This document shows, piece by piece, positions 46,175 through 57,329 of a DNA stretch of 64,000 nt. This DNA is from Rutstroemia sp. NJR-2017a BVV2 (lineage: Eukaryota; Ascomycota; Leotiomycetes; Helotiales; Rutstroemiaceae), in the NCBI GenBank assembly GCA_002946415.1, contig NJPS01000010.1:1488001-1552000 (forward strand). The letters run 5' to 3'. The translations under genes and the position numbers were made by a program. Within the stretch, counting starts at the first letter, position 1, and each line of letters begins with the position of its first letter. The notes beneath the pieces were generated by a model. It was not told the origin of the DNA and did no database searches. It worked only from the letters and a program-made list of their open reading frames with translations.

Positions 46175-46978
46175 ATGTCCTCGACACATTCACACCAACC
46201 TTCACACCGACACAGAACTTCATCCCATGAAGGCAGGGGGCGAAAACATGGATCTCCTGCCGCCCATTCGACAGCTTCGGAGGAGAAGCACGAGCAACCC
46301 CGAAGCCAATCTGGAAATAGATCCTTGTCGCAAAACAGAAGTTCACTGCCTCGCAGAGATTCGTCACGAGAACCTTCTGGGTTCCTCACCGAACGCTTGG
46401 ACTCTGCTGCATTCGCCGAATCCTTGAGGAAGTCTCTGTTTATCCCTGCTCTTCTGGCGAAGAGTGCCAGACAACTCGACCAAGTAGCGCGTACTCTGAA
46501 GGAAGCTCATCGCAGATACGGCCAAGGGAAAAAAATTCCAAAAGGCATCCAAAGAGTCGCCCAGGAAGTGAAAGAAGTAGTGAACCATCACCACGATGTT
46601 CGGAACGCCTTATATGAAGAGACAAGTTCACTTGAAAACGACGATCGGTATAGAACGCAGTTGAGTGTAATCGCGCCCCAGAGCCAGAAGGATTTGCAAA
46701 ATGAAATTAAGAAAGATATCTTGGAGTACCTTTTGGAGTTAAACGCAACGATCAAGGGAAGTCTGAGTAGGTACGAGAATTCCGAGATCGTGAAACTTCA
46801 ACAGGGTGAAAGTCGCGCCTCTTCAAGCTTCACCGACCTTCTTCAAAACTTGGCCAACGATGTTAATAAGAAAATCGCGAAACTTAGCCCTAGACGTCAT
46901 GCCGTCAGTGGTGGTGAGGGTCTGGTGGCGGTTCCAAATATTCAAGTACCACATAATGATCGCCCGACTATTGAATAG
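46175..46978 (+). CDS. Ser/His/Arg-rich N-terminus plus helical domain, third of three
   Basis: A 267-residue protein from the ATG at 46175 (MSSTHSHQPSHRHRTSSHEG, context caccatgtcc). Residues 1-70 are His/Ser/Arg/Gln-rich and disordered. Residues about 75-240 are predicted helical, with heptad-like stretches (ALLAKSARQLDQVARTLKEA, KDLQNEIKKDILEYLLELNA, FTDLLQNLANDVNKKIAKLS). The last helix resembles the LTELARKVSGKINLLK segment of the first gene of the trio. No signal peptide or known domain. It could be a lineage-specific family; function unknown. Confidence 0.75.
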   Translation: MSSTHSHQPSHRHRTSSHEGRGRKHGSPAAHSTASEEKHEQPRSQSGNRSLSQNRSSLPRRDSSREPSGFLTERLDSAAFAESLRKSLFIPALLAKSARQLDQVARTLKEAHRRYGQGKKIPKGIQRVAQEVKEVVNHHHDVRNALYEETSSLENDDRYRTQLSVIAPQSQKDLQNEIKKDILEYLLELNATIKGSLSRYENSEIVKLQQGESRASSSFTDLLQNLANDVNKKIAKLSPRRHAVSGGEGLVAVPNIQVPHNDRPTIE

Positions 46979-47791
46979 ACATGGCGCAAAGAAGTGGCAA
47001 CTGTCATATCATGGAGCCGGAGTTTGGAAACCTCAAATGTACAGCTTTTTAGAGTTTTTTTTAGTTTATTGAATCATTATTGTTTTCAGAAAAGAAACCT
47101 TTTAAAACAACTTATAAGCATCGGGTCCGAGTGACTTCACTTCCAAGCATCACTAGATGCGCACCTGCTATCGACAGGAGCAACCAGCTGTGGGTGAGTA
47201 TTTATTGGAGGAACTTGAAAAGGGATAGTGCTACTCAGAGCTACATTATGGGATGAACTGGCATCAAAAGAAGCACAACGATTACCCCAAGCATTAATAT
47301 AATGCTCATAGGCGAATCTTTCTCTAGAGGAAAAGGTTGAGTTGGATACTGATCGGCCTCATCTCGGAGTCTCGTGTAGGCACGGCAAGACGCGCCGGCT
47401 TATCTTGACGACAGGTGTTAATTGTGGAACTCGACAAGCATTCGATTTGAAGCAAGAAAGTAAAACAGCTATTGCATTGGATAGAAAGGACTTGTCGCAT
47501 CTTAAAATCTGCGCGTTGTGATGAGCTTCTTAGTTTCGTGACGGAACCACTCAGAGATTGGCACTTCTCCTCCGTACGAGAACAGCCGATAAATAGCTGA
47601 TGGCACAAGATATTAACATACAAGATAATGTACGAGGAGAAGAATGGCAAACTTACAATGGCTTGCCGAAAGATGATAAAAGCTTCATCAAACAGCATGC
47701 TCTTATCTTCCTGGTCCGTAGAATAACTCGTTTGAGCAGCAGTAGCGCGTATGTGACCACCTCTTAAACTCACCGATTGACAAATCTGAAA
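46979..47791. other. Downstream flank; probable 3' end of the decayed minus-strand gene
   Basis: A minus-strand open frame at 47324-47773 (SMLFDEAFIIFRQAI, then a gtaagt donor near 47655) may be the last exons of the adjacent broken kinase/ankyrin gene. It could not be joined securely. Confidence 0.35.
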
Positions 47792-50700
47792 TCATCTCAC
47801 GGGTAGCTTTCCCGTCTCAACACCCACCGAAATACATGCCCAGATCTTCTTCAGAAGGGCATCAGCTGTTTCCCCATCATCACTTTTTATGTTTCTATCC
47901 ACGCTGGCCTCACACGTTCCTCCACAACGCCAACTTTTCCTCTTTCGACCGCTAAGTGCAGCGCAGTTTTTTCCCCTACACCGGACGATATCATTTGGAG
48001 TCCCTCTGGCTGGGTATACCATTCCAGAAGTTCATGCGTGATGGGTCTAGTCGTTTCCCAATCGAAGTCGAGTCTACTTATGCTGCTGCCCGACGATGGC
48101 TTGAGCCCCTCCGGAAGTATTGCCGCAGATTATAAGACCCCAAGTTCGCGCTCAGATTCTACAATGAAATCAATAGCATTGAAATATTTTCCCAAAAGAT
48201 ACTGAATGCTCGCCGTTGAATGTCGCGCATTTAAAGCCAACATATGACCCAGACCTGTCAATGGATATGGGCTTGTAATAAGGTACGAATGCGTATTTGT
48301 GGCGTTGAGATCGGCTCCAAACTCGAGAAGTCGATCGGTGAGGACAAATGCTTTTCGTCGTAGAACAATGTTAGATGCGGTTTCCAGATCATACTCTGGC
48401 AGGCCATCAGCAGGAACACCTGCTTCTATGATATCGTCCACCAGGGCAAGATTATCGACCTGAGACTCGTGAGCGAATATATGAAGTGCAGACCAGCCTT
48501 TTATCTTCTCATCGTACGGGTTGAATGTCTTGAAACGACTTAGTATTTCCCGCGAAGCGGAAAGAGTCATCTGAAAAATGATGTGCGTGAATTTCCAGAG
48601 CATTGCCATTAGCACCATACTTCAGAAACACCCGAAACATTGACCGTCGGTTCCGTCGCACGCTTCCAAGGAGAGGAGTTCTCTTTGCTATTCCTCCTGA
48701 ATTGTTGACGTCTTTCGGAAGCCATGTCTTTTCTAATCCCCACTGTACGACTTCATCGTGTGTTTCCATGGTAGTTAACAAGGGGGATCCCGCATGAAAA
48801 GCGACTTGAAATTTGATTGAGACCTGCATATAATTAGTTTACCGTGCCCGCAGAGCTTGAATCTTGACAGCGTCACATATGACCCCGATATAGATGGAAT
48901 ATAACTCGCAATCTTTTCCTAAAAGTACTTCAAAGTAGCGTGAAGCCTCTCTAGGTGCTGCATATTATTTCTCAAAATCATTGAGAACTTCTCAGCAGCG
49001 TGAATGGAAATTCTAACCAACGGGCCAAATGCAGCAACGTAACGTTTATCACTTCCCGGTTTCTCAAGCGTGGGGGCATAAGTGTCGTATTTCTTCTCAA
49101 GGTGACTGATTATCATTTGTAAACACTTATCATTATGGGTATAGGCAGCTGTTCGAGGCAGGTTGTGCCTCTTACTGGATAAGCTAGAAATAAAGTTAGT
49201 GGAACCCCATTATGAAGGCTGGGTGGGTCATACATGAAATTTGTGACCTAGTGATTGATATGAGAGGCACAGTACTTACACCATCTTGGTTCTGCTCAAC
49301 AGAAAGTAGGAATGTAACAACTCTTACATCGTCAAACCGAACAGCCCACATCAGCAGAGTTCCCGGAATTCGATGTTCCAGATCGGTACCAAAAGGGAAA
49401 TTTGCATATGATATATCCACGTGAGTGAAGGCTTCAACACTCGCGCCACCATTTCGACCAAGTCTTTTCTGTGGGCAGAAATGATAATACTTCTATCAAA
49501 GACATGAGCCAATGTAGAGGGGTCTCTCCGGTATGAGACGCAATCGATGCGTCTGCTCCGTTGCTTAGTAACCACCGGACTGAAATGGGATGACCAGATC
49601 TGCAGGCACACAAGAGAGGAGTTTCCCTAAACGAAGTTTTTCTACACAAGAATTTTAGTACCAAGCCCACTTTCTTGCTTTTATAAAGCCATTAGAGTTG
49701 ATGGAGTGATTCATAAGTTAAAATCTACGCCCTTCTCCACCAAATGCACGAGTAAAGAAAGTCCACAGTAAGCAGCGGCAAAATGTACAAGGCAGTCGCC
49801 TGACTGATTGTCTTTAATATTCCTGATTTTTTCATATGTTCCCAATGAGTCGAGTGAGAATTCGGCTGACTTCGGAAAGGGCTGTGGAACCCGTGCAATA
49901 TCTGACTGAGATGCTACCAGAAAGCACCAGTTCCAGCGTGCCCATATCTGAGAAGTGTTTTATTTTATGTGTCTGTATCAGGATCCAGTAGTCTCAGATC
50001 TTTCATAGCCATCCTACAAGAGTTACGAGAACTGGTGTCGTGATAATTTTTCCAAAGGGTGCTGGGTGGGATGGGAATATTACAAGCTGTATGTATTCGA
50101 TGCAAATACGCTTGAGACATTTCATGTCCCGCAACATCAGCTCTGCGGAGTGATATAATACCTCTCAAAATGCTGCTCAACTCTATAACTATTGATATAG
50201 AAGGATGAAGAAGAGAAAAGACCGCGTCTATTTTCAGTGTCGGCAAACGCAAAGGTTTTAGCAACGAAGTTCTGTACAGATGGGTCGAGATCTCCCATTC
50301 GCTGCCATGATAAGAGGCGGTGCTTGGAACCAAGACTCTCCCAATCGGGAGCTTTTGATATAATGCTTGGGCCAGAGGGTTGTGGTAGGCTTGTTTGGTG
50401 TGGCTGCTCGGTGCAGCATGAAATTTTAGGGTTGGTAGCCGCAGAGTTGGTCATCCCACTCGGTAGAAGATTGGCAGTCAACGCAACAGTGGTATCCTCA
50501 GACTTCGCAACAACATCAGGGTTATTGGTTAACATACTAGCATGGAGGTTTCTATGTCAAGAATCCATTGTAGAATACTAATAACACGCTTGAAACTTCC
50601 TTTACTAGGATCTCTGTCCAAAGCGTTCATCAACACAGCTTCCCAAGTCCTTGTAGAACATTTTCCCTTGCCAAAGTCGAACCATCATTTCAGATGACTT

Positions 50701-51317
50701 CGATGCTGTGGCATATAGTTAAGCCCCTATGTCTGGAGACTCTATCTTAGCTCTCCCTAGAGCCTTTTGAAACCGCGTAGGACTTGCGAGGACAGCCATA
50801 ACCTCGCTGAGTTTATTTTAAAATGATGGTGGGAGTAACGAATTGACGGCAAACATCTGCCCTCGTAGAATCCAATTCTCAAACTTTGCTGCTCACAGAA
50901 CTTCACCAGAGTCTCTGAGATTATATATTGCTTGAAGGCGCTCTTCACCTTTCAGCTCGTCCGAAACCATAAGGTCGAACGGGTTACGTCCCTCTATTGC
51001 GAGGGACCATGCCAATAATCCGAATGAATAAATATCAGTCTTCCGAAGAACACTTTAGGGGCCGAACGAGAACTCTCTGGAGAGCGCAAGGTGCGTGATC
51101 CACCAATAGAAACCTCGTTCGCCTCGACTGCTTCGATGGTGGCGGATCCGAAGTCAGCTAGCTTTGCAACGTATGTGTATTCCGCATGGGACCGAACAAG
51201 AATATTTTCTGGTTTGATGCCGCTATAAATGATGTTGTTCTCGTGTGAGACTTTCAGCCGACAAGCAACCCCAAGACAAAGATTCAGTTGATCTTTCTGT
51301 AATTGGCGGCTCCTCAT
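47792..51317 (-). pseudogene. Decayed protein kinase / ankyrin-repeat gene
   Basis: Reading on the minus strand, a kinase C-lobe comes first. At 51317-51060 there is NNIIYSGIKPENILV and KLADFGSA. After a frame change, 51039-50893 reads TDIYSFGLLAWSLAIEG. A low-complexity linker follows, then ankyrin repeats in changing frames. These are RETPLLCACRSGHPISVRWLL and GETPLHWL (49670-49500), LLMWAVRFDDVRVVTFLLS (49370-49290), FLKYGANGNA (48640 region), GWSALHIFAHESQVDNL and LLEFGADLNATN (48500-48290), and EKTALHLAVERGKVGVVEE (about 47960). The frame breaks at least at about 51045, 49480, 49425, 48600 and 47920, without splice signals that explain all of them. The kinase catalytic HxD is lost (YSG in its place) although DFG remains. 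The order kinase then ankyrin matches fungal kinase-ankyrin fusions. Confidence 0.75.
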
Positions 51318-51719
51318 TTCCTAGACGTCTGTGGTGGGCAGCAGTCGATAAGGAGAGAAGCCTCAAAGGTTTGGCTGATACAGCTAGCATAAAAGCTACA
51401 GAAGTCGGTCTAGAGACCGACAATGAGAATCCGTGTGGAGTTCAAACTTCTCAACCCATACCGTCGAGGGGCATGCTCCTCCTAGGACTCGAGAAACTCC
51501 TGCGCAATATGCTCCAAAATTTTCGGCTGATGCGTAAATGCACTGGAATGGGAATCGCTTAATACGACACAGAAGTTGTGTTTGTAGAGTAGAAAGATAT
51601 TAATCCATTGCTGAGATAAAAGATAATTCGTTGAATCGAAAACCTCGCCGATCTTCTGAATCTGCCGAAGGAACCATCATTTCGTCCTTTGCACTGTCGT
51701 TGAACAATTGAGAACGGTA

Positions 51720-52130
51720 ACAGGATTGCTTTCATCTACGCACAGCGATCACAGAGCAATAGAATGCCCAAATCTCTGTATGCTGTTTTCGGCGCCAAGG
51801 ACGGTGTAGAGCCATCCGGTTCACGGCAAGAATCCAGCTTGCATTTTGTATCTCCCGAACCGTGAGGAGCTTCCACCGAGCAGATTGGCTGCATAATCCT
51901 CGGCGTGGTATCTATCGACATCCTAATACATTGGGCGAAGCTTCTGAGAGCTTGAATGCGTTCATGGATTTGTACTCTCTTGGCACGATTCTAGTTGAGA
52001 TATCGGAATGCCGCGGATTGAACTTTCTTGTGCAAGGTAAACGACACCTTTCCGCTCAGCCAGATCGCGCAGGTCCACTCATTTCTGCTAGGCGGGAAAA
52101 GAAAAAGGCAGCACATCCAAGATAAAGGCA
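51720..52130 (+). pseudogene. Relic of a HeLo/incompatibility-type protein kinase
   Basis: Plus-strand fragments in two frames. FGAKDGVEPSGSRQESS (about 51785-51840) is followed by a frame reading VRSFHRADWLHN, then RHPNTLGEA, then FMDLYSLGTILVEISECRG. These correspond to kinase catalytic-loop-region and subdomain IX motifs of fungal kinases with HeLo-type N-termini. The segment between WLHN and RHP is missing most of the activation loop, so the gene is internally deleted. No start codon or complete kinase remains. Confidence 0.6.
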
Positions 52131-52259
52131 AAAGTGGGTGACACATACAGCATGGTGTCTAGCAGGCGAGAATAATAATGAACTGAAGGCAGCTGCGGTT
52201 CTAGACTCCATCATCAACAAGCGGTAGAGCTGTAGAGCTTAGGCAGGTCCGGAATATTC

Positions 52260-52570
52260 AAAAAAGTCCATTGTTGCAGCCATCGTCTATGATGCCGTCA
52301 TCATCACCTGCAATCTAAGAGCCAATGCCGCAGGTGCATCTTTTACTAGACCTTCGAACCCAATGGGTTGCCATGAATAGCCAAGCGCCTCGGCTTCCTT
52401 GGCTATATCGCTGCTGACTTCTAAATATTCGGTGAGAATGTCGCAAAATCTTCCCAGTATAGGATTGCGGCGTCTGTGGCTAGATGCTGCCAGAGACGTG
52501 TCAAAGCCAAAACCTCCTGGTGGAGTTCGGTGGGTAGCTTCATGATATTGCGGAACGATTCGGATGTCAT
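52260..52570 (-). pseudogene. Unidentified coding remnant
   Basis: From an ATG at 52570 one frame reads MTSESFRNIMKLPTELHQEV and continues for about 49 codons to a stop. A second frame continues DILTEYLEVSSDIAKEAEAL through to about 52275 before its own stop. Composition looks protein-coding but is broken. Family not recognised. Confidence 0.35.
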
Positions 52571-53273
52571 GACTGCGGAATTTGGGTGGAGTTCCGCTGA
52601 TGGTTGTTTATTTTGTAGTAATCCTCAGCGACGCGAGCTGTGAGAAGTCGTGAAAGCATCGGAATTCCATCGTACTTCGTAGGTACCGTACCGGCAACTG
52701 ACCCTGTAACTTTAGGCCCTGGCCCGCCCCGCCAAACCCAATCGCACGCACGTGTACAGCAGCAACATCCTCTGTCAAACCACGGAAAAGCCAATCGGAC
52801 GTCTTACCAACGCGCCTGAAGCTTACATCAAGTTCACAGCCCCTCTTCCTGTTGCGGGCCCACGTACAACGTACGGAGATATTTCAAATACCTGCATTAT
52901 CATGCAAGGATCCGACTCGGAAGGAATTGCGAACCGCCGTTGTTTGACGTACAGCCGCACATCACTCAGAATTATTGCGCGTCGCACGGCAGAACTGGGC
53001 TAGTCTTGCGACGAGAGGGCGCTTCTTAATTGGGCAGTCTGTAGCTGCTCGAACCTCGGTCTATTCATATGCTTATGTCTGATCAGTCACGTCTCCAGTT
53101 CTTCCCCTCTTCTACTTTTGCTATTTATTGATCTACATATTTCTCTGCATTGCCTTGCTTTGTGCTTTTGTGTGATCCATCAAAGCCCAAGAAGTTGTCC
53201 TACGTAGCACCAAACATTCCACAAAGAATCTCACAGTATTTTCATTCGCCGTCAGATCGACCAGACAGCCAGT
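52571..53273. other. Intergenic; promoter of the monooxygenase gene
   Basis: No supported gene. A CT-rich leader precedes the monooxygenase start. Confidence 0.6.
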
Positions 53274-54827
53274 ATGGGTTCGATAGAGAAGAACAGCAGC
53301 ACTGATTTCGATGTCATCATCGTCGGTGCGGGAATTTCTGGAATAAACTCTGCATAGTCAGTATCCCTTCGAGCTCAGTGGCGTTTATCCGCCAGCTCAA
53401 ACAAGCACTAATGAACATGCAGTCGTGTGCAATCAGAACTCCCACGATACAAATATACTATTCTGGAAGCCCGAGGAGCAATGGGTGGAACATGGGATCT
53501 CTTCCGGTTCCCTGGCATTCGATCAGATTCGGATTTACATACGTTTGGATTTCCGTGGCGACCATGGCAGAGTCCGAAGTCACTTGCGGATGGGGAATCA
53601 ATCCGCACATACATCAAAGAATCTGCAGAAGAGTATGGCATCGATCGAAACATTCGATTTCACCACAGAGTCCTCTCTGCAGATTGGTCGACGGACGACC
53701 AACAGTGGTCAGTGACTGTGGAAGCGGATGGCATGCAGAGCACATTAAAGGGACGGTGGATCATCTGGGGTACGGGATACTACGACTACAATGAGCCATT
53801 GAAGGTTGACATTCCTGGACTGGAAAACTTCCAAGGGAAGGTTATTCATCCTCAATTCTGGCCGGAGGATCTCGATTACACAAATAAGAGAATAGCTGTG
53901 ATAGGGAGTGGTGCAACTGCTGTCACTCTCATTCCAAATCTCGTCGACAAGGCTGCCAAAGTAACAATGGTACAACGCAGTCCTTCGTATGTGATGGGTG
54001 TTCCAAATGTAGACCCCTCGGCTGAGCTCCTGAGGAAATATCTTCCATCCTGGATGGCCAGTCAACTCATACGCTGGAAATACCTGATGATACCCTTGCT
54101 CTTCTTCAACTTTTGTCGAACGTTTCCCAATTTCGCGAAGAAGCTTGTTAAGCGTGGAATGCAAGCGGAACTCCCACCTTCTGTCTCTGTCGATCCACAC
54201 TTCAACCCTCGTTACACTCCCTGGGAGCAGCGTTTGTGCGCGTGTCCTGACAACGACTTTTTCAAATGCTTGGGTAGCGGAAAAGCTGATGTCGTTACCG
54301 GCAGCATCAAGACTGTCACCGCAGATAGTATCGTCACTGAGTCGGGAGATACCGTCGATGTTGACATAATTGTTACCGCCACGGGTTTGAAGATGCTAGT
54401 TGGTGGACATGCCAAAATATCCGTTGATGGTGAGCCATTCGACTTCGCAGCCAAATATGTCTGGAAAGGTGTAATGCTTCAAGATCTGCCCAACTCCTGC
54501 ATTGTTTTTGGCTACGCCAATGCGTCGTGGACACTAGGTGCTGACGCCACGGCCCAAATGGTGTGCCGAATGCTCAAACACATGGATAGCAACAATTTCT
54601 TTGCAGCAATTCCTCGAGTCCAGCGAGGCGAAAGCTTGAAGCCAAAGCCAATGCTGAATCTCAATTCGACATATATCGAGAAGGCTAAAGGATTACTGCC
54701 TAAGGGTGGGGACAAGGGTCCTTGGGTTCCTAGGACAAATTATTTCGTTGATTATTGGGTTGCACGGTACGGTAGTTTGACGCAGGATATGGAGTTCATT
54801 GGTCGTGAACATGATAAAGATTTATGA
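53274..54827 (+). CDS. Flavin-containing monooxygenase, Baeyer-Villiger type
   Basis: A predicted 495-residue FAD/NADPH monooxygenase. Exons 53274-53356 and 53423-54827, with a 66-nt intron (gtcagt...atgcag) that restores ISGINSAYRVQ. FAD-binding GAGISG lies at residues 18-23. The GGTWDLFRFPGIRSDSD block is typical of BVMO/FMO enzymes. The fingerprint F-x-G-x-x-x-H-x-x-x-W-P is present as FQGKVIHPQFWP. The NADPH-binding Rossmann motif is GSGATAVTL and the second-half ATG motif is IVTATGLKML. The family inserts oxygen into ketones or oxidises N/S centres. Substrate unknown. No biosynthetic cluster partners lie nearby; the left neighbour is the pseudogene region. Confidence 0.94.
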
Positions 54828-55486
54828 TTTTAAACGGAGTGGCTTTTTTGACTTTGTACATATGTATGGCGTACACATACTGTAGATAGGGGAGGCTCTG
54901 AGATGGAATTACGGCCGGCGTTCAAATATGCGAATATAATACGTTCTTACTCCTCACACGGCGAGTCATCAACTGTTTATGCATCGTAAGCTTCAAATCT
55001 ATCCTACTCTATGCAATATTGCCCGCATCATGAGACTCTAAGTGCCGGGGAACTAACTGCCTCGCTGCCAAGTATTAGCTCACCCGACTCGGCAAACTTG
55101 CCTTGGCTGACTCATTAGATCAGCACCAGGATCTTACAGATTCATGAACCATAATCACATCATCTAAGATAAATGCTGTAACTTATGCATTCCAGAACTG
55201 TCTATTTCTCATCTTTGTAGTAATTAAGCCCTATGGGTCTCTTCCATGGTTAAGCTTATTTTTGAAGCTCCGACAATATTGCGCAATGTGGCGGTAGAAG
55301 CTGGGAGAAGAAGCGAGGGAAGTTTTCCGAGATGCAACGATCGTGAAGCCGAGGATTTTGCGGGGGACTTTAGGTCACTTCTAGACGATGCAAGAAAGAA
55401 TATTATACGAAAGAATCTTTGCATATTCAGAAACTCGCAAAGAACCAAAGATTTTCTAAAATATAGATCTCCTAGATCTGTATAGA
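54828..55486. other. Intergenic
   Basis: 3' side of the monooxygenase and 3' side of the next minus-strand gene. Nothing else recognised. Confidence 0.55.
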
Positions 55487-56031
55487 CTAATGTAGTGGCC
55501 TCAAAACTTCTTCCAACTCCTCACACTCCTTCGGATCAGCAAAAAACCTCGCTCCCAACCTCTCCAAAATCCTACACCTCTCCTCCATCGTAACCGCCAA
55601 CCTCAACCTCCCCGTCTCCGGCTGCCCCTCGTCCTCCTCATCAAACCCCAAAGCCCACGCTCCACCCCTCTCCCACCCCCAAAACCTACACATCCGCTCC
55701 TCTCCCTCCGCCTCCTTCCTTCCCATCCCCACCTGCGCAAACCGTCGCTGATTAGCCCACAGTTTCCCACCGGTCTTCAGTAGCTGACGTGCGAATGCGT
55801 CTTCTTTTGCTTGTTCGTCTATAGGGAAACGATGAGTTGGCGGGGAAAGACGGTCGAAGCCGAGGAAGGCCATGTCGACTACGTCGGCGCATTCTTTGAT
55901 CACGACGCCCCCGCGACACGGCCAAGCGTAGATGACGCAGCCTTCGCTTTCGAAGACGCAGCGGCGCCAGGTGTCGAATGGGAGGCCGGGACCGCAGACA
56001 GTGGTGCGGCGCGTGCCGTTGGGTGGAAGAG
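55487..56031 (-). CDS. Hypothetical protein, 5' end unresolved
   Basis: A minus-strand frame with convincing protein composition and no in-frame ATG at its beginning. It reads CGPGLPFDTWRRCVFESEGC, then VIYAWPCRGGVVIKECADVV, FLGFDRLSPPTHRFPIDEQA and onwards to an acidic helical C-terminus. The frame is open back to about 56130, where a stop precedes it. A missing first exon is therefore likely; a possible acceptor is the cccag at about 56056. Alternatively an ATG in another frame at about 56074 followed by a frameshift would do. Cys and Trp content suggests a folded domain. Family not recognised. Confidence 0.55.
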
Positions 56032-57329
56032 GTCGGGGTCCATGGGTGAGGTGGGTGTGCTGGGTTGTGCGCCCATTGATGGAGAGATGTGAAGAGGTAG
56101 ATTCAGGTGATTCCGATGATGTTGAAATAAGCTATTTGAATTCCAGCCAAGTTATCAAGGGCAGGAAGTGAGAAGATACGTAGAACTGTGACTGGAAAGC
56201 TGTCATTACTTAATAGGTTAGCTGATGAAGATTACCAACAGGCTATTTTGTTTGCCAAGACGAAGTTCAGAATGCTGTGGGAGACACTTATACCACAGTA
56301 ACACTGAGTCAAATCCTTCTCAATATAGTAGATTATATCTCAGTCGCCGCGCAAACCTTTGCACAGGCAGGTACTCTGTTTAAATTTGATATTCCATCCA
56401 TCTACTCTGTACCCTTACGGCTCTGATAGACCCTGTCTCTCCGGGTCAGAAATAACCGGCCGACAATATTACCCAAAAGATATTTGGACAATGAAAATAT
56501 TATAATATCTTAGAGTGTTTAGAATATTTGTCTGATAATAGTAACCAGCTTCAATATATTGTCCTAAATCGGCCTGTTTTTTCTACGCCGAAGAGCCTGT
56601 CAACTCAACTCATCATAACCAGACAAATAAACAATCATATGGTATTCCCACTTGGACTTATCCATATCAAAACTCTCAAGGCTACAATCCTTCGAACTCA
56701 ATTTCATGATATTTCCTTTTCCTCCAGCGGTAATCCGCGAATTGAGAAAGTCCGCCCAACATCCACGCCGGTGGGGTCGTCTCCCCGCTCTCGTTCTGCG
56801 GCCCCGTACGTTTTGGGATATTCCCCGCCATGGGCTTTCGGATATCTTTCCCTAGCGATTCCAGAGGATGACATAAGCGTTTAACTATAAGCCGAAATCC
56901 CCCCGTTTCGGCAAACTTACCTTCCACCCACACAAGAATTTCCTCACGAATCAACTCGTATGACGGGTATGCGTGGTGCGTAGGGCTTTTCTTCTGGTGA
57001 GGAAATATTTTATCATGGAAGGAAAGCTTTTCGCTGGCCACCCCACATAGATATCTTATCGTGCGGATTGTGGGTTATTTTGAGTGATGTGATGGGTGAT
57101 ATGTAGGTAGAGGTTCGGAGTAGAATTCTTGTGATTTGCATGGGGATATGGGGGAATTTTTGATATAAGTATACTCTTTTCTTCTTCCTCTACTTTGTGA
57201 GTTCGGTGTTTGTCTACTTGCTTCTACTTTCCTGCTTGTATTTGTTGTGCTTCTCGAGAATAGGAGTTTTACAGTCTTTCTTGCATCTTTAACATACGTA
57301 TTTCTATTTATCCTGTTCGCTGGTTGAAG
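56032..57329. other. Intergenic
   Basis: May hold an unrecognised first exon of the minus-strand gene to the left. At the right is the TATA-like and CT-rich promoter of the sugar transporter. Short frames near 56528-57041 conflict on the two strands. Confidence 0.5.

Noticed and set aside
46089..46427. Alternative plus-strand frame overlapping the third Ser-rich gene
   Set aside because: It covers only the low-complexity N-terminal DNA of the 46175 gene and ends where that gene's helical domain begins.
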